Below, in pieces: positions 57,201 to 64,000 of a stretch of 64,000 nt of DNA. This DNA is from Misgurnus anguillicaudatus (taxonomy: Eukaryota > Chordata > Actinopteri > Cypriniformes > Cobitidae). A model generated the notes under the pieces. It was given only the letters and a program-made list of their open reading frames with translations, searched no databases and was not told the origin of the DNA. Within the stretch, counting starts at the first letter, position 1, and each line of letters starts with the position of its first letter. A program made the position numbers and the translations under genes. The DNA is taken from the NCBI RefSeq assembly GCF_027580225.2, contig NC_073361.2, forward strand, positions 18,051,001 to 18,115,000. The letters are read 5' to 3'.

Positions 57201-60200
57201 AATTAAAGTACAAAATAGGTATAATCTCATTTTCTCAGACTGAAAAAAGCCGTTCTGCCTTATTTAAGTAGCACTACTTACCCACCCACAGTGCACTGGG
57301 TTTTGAGACACCCCTCAATCCACAGGTTTATCATTTGGCTAGCCAATAGAAAAGTCTCCAGAGACCTTACTGCTAACCATTCTCTGAGAGGTTACATCGC
57401 AGTAGGTCGATGCAGTACCCCTCCAGGTCTTAAAAGACAACCCAAACTTCCTGTTTCCACCTGCCTAAAAGCAAAAAAGTTAAACACTTTGACTGACAAG
57501 CAGGGTGACACAAAGTGACTGCAGATAAAGCAACTTCTTGAACTTACACTACTTACATTTTGCAAGGAAATGAACCAGTTAGCTATAACTCACTTGATTT
57601 TAAGATCCGTATACTGATTTATACTGATTGGAATATAAATTTATATTACGTTACATTTATGCACCTGACAGGTATTTTATCCAAATTGGCTTATAGTGCA
57701 TCCCAGCTATACTTTTTATCAATATGTGTGATCTCTGTGATCACTTTTTTTTTTTGCTACCACAATGCTCTACCAAGTGAGCTACAGAGTCTCTTAGCAA
57801 TAATCAGATATTTGTTTATTAAATTATTTTATGAAAGCTACAAAAATAATCTATATATTTTATACTGTTTGTTATTATTGCCTAGTGACTGTTCTGCGAC
57901 TCATCTGTTTCTAAAAGTGTCAGACCTCAGATGTTATCTCTGATCTCCCATGGTGCTTCATGTCTATTTGATTGAGTATAATTAGTCTGGTCCGTGCACA
58001 TCCTCAAACAAACAAATATATCCCAGTAATTAGAGCCTTCTGCAGCCCTCTTGAGTTTAGTTAGCAGTATTGTGCTTTATTTATTTATTTTTTAATCGAA
58101 GGGAAAGAATCTATGAGTCACCAGACCTTATTGTTGGAATGAACCTTCACATTGTTTTCCACGGCACTTTTAAATTCCCACTTCTCACAGTGCAGCAGAA
58201 ATGTCAGTTATTACACTTAATTACAGAAGTGTTGTTTTTACATGAGCAAACTGTGCAAAGCAGGAACTGAGGACTGTTGAATGTATTGCATTGTTTCAGT
58301 TCCTGAGCTGAGCAAAGCAGCGCATTGTGTCACAGAGATATCGCCCTCTGATGAGGCAGATCACATCACTCACACTGCCATTTCTGTGCCCAGCACATCT
58401 TAGCACCTTGGGCATGTGTGTTGGTGTGCACTGGTTGCTAAAATGTCACTTGCATCATAATTGCGAAGCATGCTGAATTGTTTTGGGTTTAACACAAGTT
58501 GGTAGTGAGGACTTTGGGTGTTAAAATTGTGTTGTAATCTTTCAGCACAGTTGTAATAAACAATAACCATGCCTGCTTGGTTGATGTACGTAACGTCTTG
58601 TCAATTGCCGTTTTTAATTATAAAATGCTTTTAGTGAATTTAGCGTAATTACTTGTACAGACTTGTATGTCTCATTGGCCATATTTACATCTGGTATAAA
58701 GATGCATTTTTGTCAGCTCTACGACTATAAATACAGGTGTAAATGGGGTGTGACGTTTTGAGCTCGTCCACTTTCGACCACATTCGGAGGGAGTCGAAAA
58801 CGCATTTGAACGGATTGCTTTTGTGGTGTAGGTTCTCATGTGGTTGAATGTGTTCAAACAGCCACAAAAGCCTACTCTCCACCTATGGATCTAATGTGTA
58901 ATGTGTACCGGCACAATGTTTTTCCATCGGTCCTGAATTCTAGCATGAACCCACAGTGCTTGGTGCGGTCTTTGGCTATCATTGATAAAAACTAAAGCGG
59001 CTGCTCTCCGCTTCTTTTATTATTTTGCGAGCATATGAAAATTGCAATAGCTTATTTTATCAGTTTTATTAGGCGCCAAAATGTAGCGGGTTATATTTTA
59101 AACAAAAGGGATAGTTTGCCTTGGCTCCCATGAAATGCATAAAACTGAACAAATACGTAAGGATTACTACTTTAATTTATGTTTAGACTTTGGACAGATG
59201 CGTGCACATGAGACAGAGAGAAGCGCAGCTGCTTATGACGTGCTGGTTTATTTCATGTGCTAAGAGTCCAAGACGTGCGCATTAAGTCCATGTGCGTGCA
59301 AGAAGGAATTCTCTCTCTTCAAGCTCTCTCGCGTAAAGTGCAGCCCACAAACCCCCATGCGAGGAAAAACATGCAATGTTTATGTTAATGTGAAACTATA
59401 ATAATAATAAATAATAATGGCATAGCATTTTTTTTTCTTAAAAAAAAATAAAATAAAAAAACCCCGAGAATCGAATCGCGGCCTTAGAATGGAAAAAAAA
59501 ATGTAATCGAATTGAAGATTTGGAGAATCGTGACACCCCTATTCTTACCTCAACTTAGACTAATTAATACATGCCTATCTTTATTCAATGCGTGCACTTA
59601 ATCATTGTACAGCGCGTCGTGAATGCGTTAGCATTTAGCCTAGCCCCATTAATTCCTTAGGATCCAAACAGGGATGAATTTAGAAGCCACCAAACACTTC
59701 CATGTTTTCCCTATTTAAAGACTGTTACATGAGTAGTTACACGAGTAAGTATGGTGGCACAAAATAAAACGTGGCAATTATTTAAGCGAATAAAAAATGT
59801 GAACTATATTGTACAGCGGAAGAGCACTTAGTTTGCAGAACTTTATCTTCAGGCGCACTAATATTGACAGAAGTTTGAGCGAGAGGGGGAGTAGTCACGA
59901 GTGATGATGTTACTGCGCACTGAGGTCGAAGTGCTGCAAACTAAGTGCTCTTCCGCCATACGCCGAAGACCGCATCAAGGGTGCAAAGGGGGCGCTGATG
60001 AGCACACTTCAGAGCGTAAAAATGACAGATGGGACACACTGCGGACAAGTGCGCCATTTGGGACAGGGCCTAAAGTTCTCCGTGTGCGTTAACTTAAATC
60101 CGTCTTTTCTCCCCCTTGTGGTTTAATGACTCACCTATAGGCCCTCCCCTCCAAGTAATCAGGACAGAAGCAGTCAAAAGTGGACAAAACTTGTAATCCG

Positions 60201-60711
60201 ATTGACCAAAACGCATTTTAAAGTGTAAATGTTCTCATTGTTATTCTGTATTATGTATGTATCACATCATATTGGCGATGAGACTCTCTTTTTGACCCTG
60301 TCTGTTATATGACTCCAATTTAAAACTCAAAGCCTTAACAAGTTGCTAATAACCCTCTATCTTTTCTGCATCTTTTCTAGATAAATGAGTTGAGCCATGT
60401 TCAGATCCCCATCATGCTAATGCCTGATGACTTCAAGGCCTATTCTAAGATTAAGGTGGACAACCATCTTTTCAACAAGTGAGATCCTTTTAAAGGCTTT
60501 TTCATTCACAGTCTTAACATTCAATTCAGCAGATTGTAATTTTTAATATTGAATCTTTATAGAAATGTTTCTTTTGTAAATTCACTATTCTCTCTTTGCC
60601 ACATTGCTTTTCAGAGAGAATATGCCAAGCCATTTTAAGTTCAAAGAGTATTGCCCTCTTGTTTTCCGTAATTTAAGAGAAAGGTTCAGCATCGATGACC
60701 AGGACTTCCAG
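41179..60711 (+). CDS. pip4k2a: Phosphatidylinositol 5-phosphate 4-kinase type 2 alpha (first three coding exons; rest beyond window)
   Basis: Exons 41179-41316, 60381-60478 and 60615-60711, phase-consistent with GT-AG junctions. They encode the first 111 of about 405 residues. Exon 1 gives [20 protein letters not shown], then [20 protein letters not shown] and WGINHS. Exon 2 gives [18 protein letters not shown], the missing link of the family N-terminus (written here [20 protein letters not shown]). Exon 3 gives [20 protein letters not shown] and [13 protein letters not shown]. This is the N-terminal lobe and dimerisation part of PI5P 4-kinase, which makes PI(4,5)P2 from PI5P on internal membranes. 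The kinase active site lies outside the window. Intron 1 spans 19 kb and is full of nested transposons. The ATG at 41179 is chosen because it matches family N-termini. Confidence 0.93.
41317..42359. other. pip4k2a intron 1, first kilobase; nothing recognised
   Basis: AT-rich intron with no repeat ends or exon that I can support. Confidence 0.4.
42360..42535 (-). mobile_element. V-SINE-type retroposon
   Basis: The V-domain GCATTTGGCAGATGTTTTAT at 42376 is followed by CATTTACAGTGCATTACAAG. Then comes a reversed, decayed tRNA-derived head (CCCATGACCTTTTGCGCTTC, AACGCAATGCCCC, CACTGAGCAAT). Order and content equal those of other copies here, so orientation is minus. Confidence 0.65.
43433..43780. 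mobile_element. hAT-like MITE 'CAGGGCTTGACATTAAC', copy 1
   Basis: Ends CAGGGCTTGACATTAAC and GTTAATGTCAAGCCCTG are perfect 17-bp inverted repeats. The 8-base flanks AATGTGAC/AATGCAAC are near matches, fitting an old hAT duplication. The interior is shared, inverted, with 47037-47996. Confidence 0.8.
43781..46556. other. pip4k2a intron 1; nothing recognised
   Basis: 2.8 kb of AT-rich intron. Short ATTAG repeats at about 43998-44012. No transposon ends, exons or RNA genes that I can support. Confidence 0.4.
47037..47996. mobile_element. hAT-like element 'CAGGGCTTGACATTAAC', copy 2 (longer)
   Basis: Same 17-bp ends as 43433-43780 and an inverted shared core (GCGAATGCACAAGAGGACGC; GTTATGCGAAATGATAAAC), but 960 bp long. 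Flanks ATTATGAC/ATTATGCT are near-matching 8-mers. Shared ends around different internal lengths indicate one family. Inserted into 46557-48425. Confidence 0.8.
48163..48223. repeat. (CT)n microsatellite
   Basis: About 30 CT units. Confidence 0.95.
48851..49271. mobile_element. Nested MITE with GTGTGCACACCAAAGC ends
   Basis: GGTGTGCACACCAAAGC at the left and GCTTTGGTGTGCAGTCTGTG then CACACTACC at the right. The interior has self-similar CAGCTTTTTTG / GCTGGCTTTTTTGAGAAGCG. Confidence 0.6.
49336..50080. mobile_element. Nested piggyBac-like MITE with TTAA target
   Basis: TTAA at both edges and long inverted arms: AAAGGACAAGTTCGGTATTT .. AAGCCCTGTTTTCAGATTG against CAATCTGAAAACAGGGCTT .. AATACCGAACTTGTCCTTT. 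The arms extend well beyond 150 bp. Interior copies of CATTTTAGGAAGGATTGTTCC also face each other. A C13-14 run lies at 49467. Confidence 0.7.
50324..50361. repeat. (GTGTA)n pentanucleotide repeat
   Basis: About seven units of GTGTA/TAGTG. Confidence 0.9.
51573..52402. mobile_element. Nest layer B: piggyBac-like MITE with TTAA duplication
   Basis: Exact TTAA at 51569-51572 and 52403-52406. Ends GGCCGGAGTATACTTTTT and CTAGTATACCTTTGGC are inverted. GC-rich ends (GCGCGCGGACGGCC, CGCGTTCGCGCAGC) contrast with the neighbours. Inserted into layer A. Confidence 0.75.
51907..52203. mobile_element. Nest layer C: 'AAAAATGGCTGGGTTATTTTT' palindromic MITE
   Basis: About 70-bp inverted arms: CACTTTAAAAATGGCTGGGT .. 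GGACAGAACACGTGCTGGGT against ACCCAGCACGTGTTCTGTCC .. ACCCAGCCATTTTTAGAGTG. The middle has four tandem TGCTGGGTCAAAAATGACCC-like units. Inserted into layer B. Confidence 0.85.
52849..54118. other. pip4k2a intron 1; nothing clearly defined
   Basis: 53180-53345 contains repeated AACACA/TGTGTT words (GTGTTAAAGTAAGTTGTGTT) that may be an old MITE without clean ends. The remainder is AT-rich intron. Confidence 0.35.
54119..55650. mobile_element. hAT element 'TAGGGATGCACCGAT' with exact 8-bp target duplication
   Basis: CTTTACTT at 54111-54118 is repeated at 55651-55658. The inverted ends are TAGGGATGCACCGATA and CATCGGTGCATCACTA. The interior has many CCGATACCGAT and ATCGGC words near both ends. 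There is no transposase. Another hAT is inserted inside (54615-55473); without it the element is about 670 bp. Confidence 0.9.
54615..55473. mobile_element. Nested hAT element with exact 8-bp target duplication
   Basis: GTGCACAC at 54607-54614 and again at 55474-55481. The ends TAGGGCTGGACCAGAAT and ATTCGGAACAGCCCTA are imperfect inverted repeats. No transposase reading frame. Inserted into the element 54119-55650. Confidence 0.88.
56217..57023. mobile_element. Fish MITE 'AAAGGGATAGTT' with nested insertion
   Basis: TTAAAGGGATAGTTTAC and GTTGAACTATCCCTTTAA are inverted ends. The inner arms GTCATCATTAGCTCACCC and ATTCCAAACCTGTATAAA are mirrored by GGGTGAGAAAAGATGACA and AGAGGTTGGAACAAATTA. 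The arms are separated by the insertion 56307-56779. Confidence 0.75.
56307..56779. mobile_element. Nested MITE 'CAGTGGTGGCCGGTGAC'
   Basis: Ends CAGTGGTGGCCGGTGACTT and AGTCACGAGCCGCCACTG are inverted repeats. The interior has CATGTGTGTTGC/GCAACACACATG-type words and no coding capacity. Confidence 0.7.
57645..57798 (-). mobile_element. Old V-SINE copy
   Basis: TTACATTTATGCACCTGACA .. ATTTTATCCAAATTGGCTTA is a diverged V-domain. CACAATGCTCTACCAAGTGA with GCTACAGAG is the reversed tRNA-type head. Confidence 0.55.
57799..58663. other. pip4k2a intron 1; nothing recognised
   Basis: AT-rich intron without repeat ends or exons that I can support. Confidence 0.35.
59417..59540. mobile_element. Right-end fragment of the zfx-intron hAT-like family
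   Basis: GGCATAGCATTTTTT, GAGAATCGAATCG and GATTTGGAGAATCGTGACAC are shared with 13150-13261. Confidence 0.7.
59541..59785. mobile_element. Truncated copy of nest layer A
   Basis: CTTACCTCAACTTAGACTAA, TTAGCCTAGCCCCATTAATT and GAAGCCACCAAACACTT match layer A at 51469-52753 without its interruptions, which supports the nesting order there. Confidence 0.75.
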
Positions 60712-60762
60712 GTAAGCTCCGTTATGCAAGGAGGGAGTTGAATCATATTCAATCTGAATATG

Positions 60763-60943
60763 TACAGTCGTGCTCAAAATTATTCATACCCTTTGTAAAT
60801 ATGACCAAAGAAGTCTGTGAAAATAAATCTGCATCGTTAATACTTTTGATCTTTTATTTAAAAAAATCTACAAAAATCCAACCTTTTAGAATGATTATTC
60901 TCCAATGAAAAGTGGGGTATGAATAATTTTGAGCACGACTGTA
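60763..60943. mobile_element. Tc1/mariner-type MITE with TA edges in pip4k2a intron 3
   Basis: TACAGTCGTGCTCAAAATTA .. TAATTTTGAGCACGACTGTA are inverted ends of about 30 bp, bounded by TA. Total length 181 bp. Confidence 0.8.
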
Positions 60944-61555
60944 GGTGCTAAAAAAAACCCCACAAAAATAATTCTAGTATACTCGCTTTTAAACGATGCA
61001 ATGCAAAACAAATTCAAGTCTTGATGAGAAAAGCCCATGATTAACAAGAGATAATTTAGTCATTAACTACTCAATTTGCTGTCGTAATGAAGACCATTAT
61101 TCTCTGTAATAACACAGAGCTGTTTCTGGATCCTTCAGCCTCCCACATACAAATGCTCTTAATTGCCCTCATATTCCTTTCCTTATTTCCCCTTTCGTGA
61201 AAAAATACCCTTTTTAGGAAGAATAACTGCAATCAATGTGTATTACGCAGAAAGGCCTTTCTCAACACTTAAGCTAATAAGGAAGTTATGCTTTTGCTGT
61301 TCTCTGTAATCAGTAACAGCCAACAGTCTTTGTTGGGTGTTGATATGTCTTGTGTGGATTTAAAAGGCATTACCTACATGACTGTAATACTGACACAAAA
61401 ACATCAGTTTCCAAGAATGTGCTGCCTAATTTAGAGTCTTTGTTAAAGATATTGAGTTCAAGTTAGGAGTTTTTGTACTGGAGGTTAATTCTGTTTCCTA
61501 CAGTATGTTACCCCTTGTGACAGCTTGAAATCATATGGCACTTGACAAACCCTTA
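60944..61555. other. pip4k2a intron 3; nothing recognised
   Basis: AT-rich intron, no feature that I can support. Confidence 0.35.
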
Positions 61556-61806
61556 GGGGCGGTTTTCCGGACAGGGTTTAGAGTAATCCAAGACCAGGCC
61601 TTAGTTATATTAGGACAAGTAAGTCGTTTTTACAAACATACCTTACAAAACATTACTTGGGTCCATCTTGAGACATAACAAAACAATGGCATTGATATAT
61701 TTTAATTTATGTCAGTGAAAGATGTTTTAATGTTTTAAGTTAAGACAGCTAAAAAATGCATTTTAGTCTGGGACTATACTTAAACACTGTCTGGGAAACC
61801 ACCCCT
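61556..61806. mobile_element. MITE family 'GGTTTCCCGGACAGGG', copy 3
   Basis: GGGGCGGTTTTCCGGACAGG at the left and CTGTCTGGGAAACCACCCC at the right. Interior TTGAGACATAACAAAACAAT and GCATTTTAGTCTGGGACTA correspond, in reverse, to copies 1 and 2. Confidence 0.75.
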
Positions 61807-61809
61807 TAC

Positions 61810-62340
61810 GCCACATTCAGACAGCCAGCGACCAGCAGTAGCAGAGCGATCTCATTGATTTCAATGGAAACCGGGCGACTTCCAGCGGCATGAGAGAAAA
61901 GTGACCGTTGGCCACTGTATAGTCATGTCCAGTGACGCGAGAAAGTTAAAAAAACTTAACTTTATGCAAATGTCGAGCGAATTTCAGGAGCGACTACCAA
62001 TGAGAACGAAGCAGTGGAGTTCACGTCATCCTTCTCTCGTCAGTTACAAGCAGATTTAGAAATGTCTCATTGAAAGAGACGGGCGACACACAGCGATAAC
62101 ATCACTGGCTGTCTGAATGTGGCTTTAAGCTGCATTCAGACTAGCAGTAGCAGAGCGACGCAATCTCATTGATTTCATTGAAAGCTTGGCGACTTCCTGC
62201 AACACGAGCGACAGTGACCGTTGGCGACTGGATTGAGTAAGTTGAGAAATGTTTAACTTTATGCAAATTATAAGCGACTTTCGGGAGCGACTACCAATGA
62301 GAACGTAGCAGTGGAGTTTAAGTCATCCGTCTCTCGTCAG
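61810..62340. repeat. Two head-to-tail copies of a GCCACATTCAGAC element, the second truncated
   Basis: Copy 1, 61810-62124, has inverted ends GCCACATTCAGACAGCCAG and CTGGCTGTCTGAATGTGGC. Copy 2, from about 62131 to 62340, repeats AGCAGTAGCAGAGCGA, CTCATTGATTTCA and CGACTACCAATGAGAACG but stops where the next unit begins. Confidence 0.65.
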
Positions 62341-62343
62341 TTA

Positions 62344-62950
62344 CTGGAGTTCACACCAGCCGCGGTAGAGGCAAAAATGCGCTATTTGCGAGTAGTTGGC
62401 ACTTGGACATTTGAGTTTACTCGCTTCATTCGCACGTGAAAGCCGCGCGTGTCATTCGAGACATTCACGCAGAAATTTGTGTCATGGGAGGGGCTTCTGC
62501 GACTCTGCTGAGACTCTGCTCGCTTCTTGTAATCACGTCACTACTACAACAAAGTCCTGATTGGTTAACGTGGTGCGGAAATCTGCTAAAGTTCAGATTT
62601 TCAACTCGCGTGTTTCCCGTGGCATTGCTCAATTTGCGCGGAATGTCTATTCGCGTATGCGCTTGCCGCCTCTACCACGTCTGGTGTGAACCCTACATTA
62701 GAGTTTAATGCTACATACACACAAGACGCGGGGCATCACGTTACTCGCTCTAGATTACTCATGCCAATTTTTTGCTTGAGTTAAATATTTTCAACTTGGG
62801 CGAAGATGCGTTTGAGGCGCGTTTTTTCACGTCAAATACCGCGTCATTCGCATCGCCCCAGACGAGGACGCGTCTGATCTTTGCATTGACTTTGTATGTA
62901 ATCTACTTGCGCAAATCGTTGAACTCGCATCTGGTGTGAACCCACAGTAA
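62344..62950. repeat. Two adjoining MITE-like units with CTGGTGTGAACCC ends
   Basis: 62346-62698 has AGTTCACACCAGCCGCGGTAGAGGC-like start and GCCTCTACCACGTCTGGTGT end (inverted). 62707-62950 ends CGCATCTGGTGTGAACCC. Both are CpG-rich and non-coding. Confidence 0.5.
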
Positions 62951-63076
62951 GGTTTTGTATATCTAATAAAATTACAGCAACTGCCTTATTTTCGGAGTGG
63001 AGATTCCGGAGATTGCAAAAATTTAAAACAGACTTGTTGGTGTGTTGTTTTACGACCAGTTGTCTTGTATATTTAG

Positions 63077-63432
63077 TAGTGCTGCCTCACGATTAGTCGC
63101 GACTAATCGTTTGCAGAATAAAAGTTTTTGTTTACATAATATATGTGGGTGTATTGTGTATAATAATTATGTATAAATACACATACACGCATGCATGTAT
63201 ATAATTAAGAAACATTTGCATGTGTATATACATGTTTATATTTATATATAATCTATATTATATATAAATATAAATATTTATTATATAAATATATATTTTT
63301 CTTAAAATTTACATTTATGTGTGTGTGTTTATATAAACATAATTATTATACACAGTACACACACATTTATTATATAAACAAAAACTTTTATTCTGCAAAC
63401 GATTAGTCGCGACTAATCGTGAGGCAGCACTA
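63077..63432. mobile_element. Long inverted-repeat MITE with terminal 22-bp palindromes
   Basis: TAGTGCTGCCTCACGATTAG at the left is mirrored by CTAATCGTGAGGCAGCACTA at the right; the arms are about 100 bp (AGAATAAAAGTTTTTGTTTA mirrored). Each arm also holds a perfect 22-bp palindrome centred on AGTCGCGACT (63089-63110 and 63399-63420). The centre is a TATA-rich loop. Confidence 0.85.
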
Positions 63433-64000
63433 ATATTTAGGGTCATGTCCACCTGTTTACTATATCCAGAAATTCTGATTAAGTCTAAACACATTTTCTG
63501 CTGTTTTTGTAATGGATACTGCCGTTGTCTTTTCACATGTGTCTGTTATTACAGTATAATTTATTTAAAACAAATAAGTAGATTTTGGGTGTGACTACCT
63601 TTGTGACTACAAAGGTGTCCTATATTTCATATCTAATGTAAACTCACTGTGACTTGATGTTGTGGTTTCTCAGTCTACATTCCCCTGACAGCTGTCTGCC
63701 TCTTCGTCACTATTTTCAGCCCATCTGTGTACACACTTCCCTGTGGAACAACCAGTCAGCTGAATGGCTACAAGCCCTCACCCTGACTCAGCCTGGGAAG
63801 ATCTTTAGCTTTCGAAATCTCATATCCTGCTTTTGGTTTTGGGTTATAACTTGATGAGTACCGCTTCATGAGTGTACAGAAGGGGAAATCCAAGGTTTAA
63901 GGAACAGAGATATAGAAAAATATAGAGTATCTTAAAATGTATATAGGGGTGTGTATACTTTTTCTTGAAAGTGTCAGACCTTGGGGATCTATGTAGAGTG
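63433..64000. other. pip4k2a intron 3 to window end; nothing recognised
   Basis: No exon with family similarity and no repeat ends that I can support. Confidence 0.35.

Larger units (their letters stand above)
58664..60240. repeat. Composite of transposon fragments
   Basis: A weak inverted pair (CATATTTACATCTGGTATAAA near 58680; AAAGTGTAAATGTTCTCA near 60220) suggests an old outer element. Inside are a truncated relative of the hAT-like element of zfx intron 2 (59417-59540) and, joined directly to it, a truncated copy of nest layer A (59541-59785). Inverted CGGAAGAGCACTTAGTTTGCA-type words occur near 59816 and 59937. Confidence 0.5.

Overview
This window looks like teleost fish nuclear DNA, most likely cyprinid-like. 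The genes are intron-split, encode vertebrate-specific families, and sit among dense DNA-transposon relics, V-SINE-type repeats and long AT-rich introns. There is no sign of prokaryotic, organellar or viral organisation, and I found no CRISPR array, operon or intact mobile system.

Layout from left to right. klhl15 (1-1388, minus, cut by the left edge) and eif2s3 (4826-9110, plus) diverge from a shared region holding two perfect CRE palindromes. zfx (11733-16373, plus) follows with its own CpG-rich promoter. klhl15-eif2s3-zfx is a neighbourhood also found on the human X. Next come two lipocalin genes on the minus strand: a ptgds-like gene (18248-19320) and the complement component C8 gamma gene c8g (22049-25223), with a dead lipocalin exon between them. 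Then msrb2 (25730-28868, minus), armc3 (29539-39207, minus) and the start of pip4k2a (from 41179, plus, running off the right edge) form a block that matches human 10p12. From 41.3 kb on, the window is almost entirely pip4k2a introns filled with nested non-autonomous transposons.

The genes have separate jobs: Cullin-3 substrate adaptor, translation initiation GTPase subunit, zinc-finger activator, small-ligand carrier, complement subunit, methionine sulfoxide repair, ciliary/flagellar armadillo protein, and phosphoinositide kinase. They do not form one pathway. I reconstructed every coding exon by translating the strand and matching splice sites and phase. All genes stay open except two: eif2s3 and the ptgds-like gene each lack one base at an exon junction, and the ptgds-like gene also lacks a GT donor at intron 1.

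The most interesting points are: loss of zinc finger 11 in zfx; a 14-base direct repeat flanking zfx intron 1; a c8g C-terminus running through a microsatellite; the damaged ptgds-like splice junctions and tandem pseudo-exon; a perfect RFX X-box upstream of armc3; and transposons nested up to four deep near 51-53 kb. I saw no coherent undescribed system.
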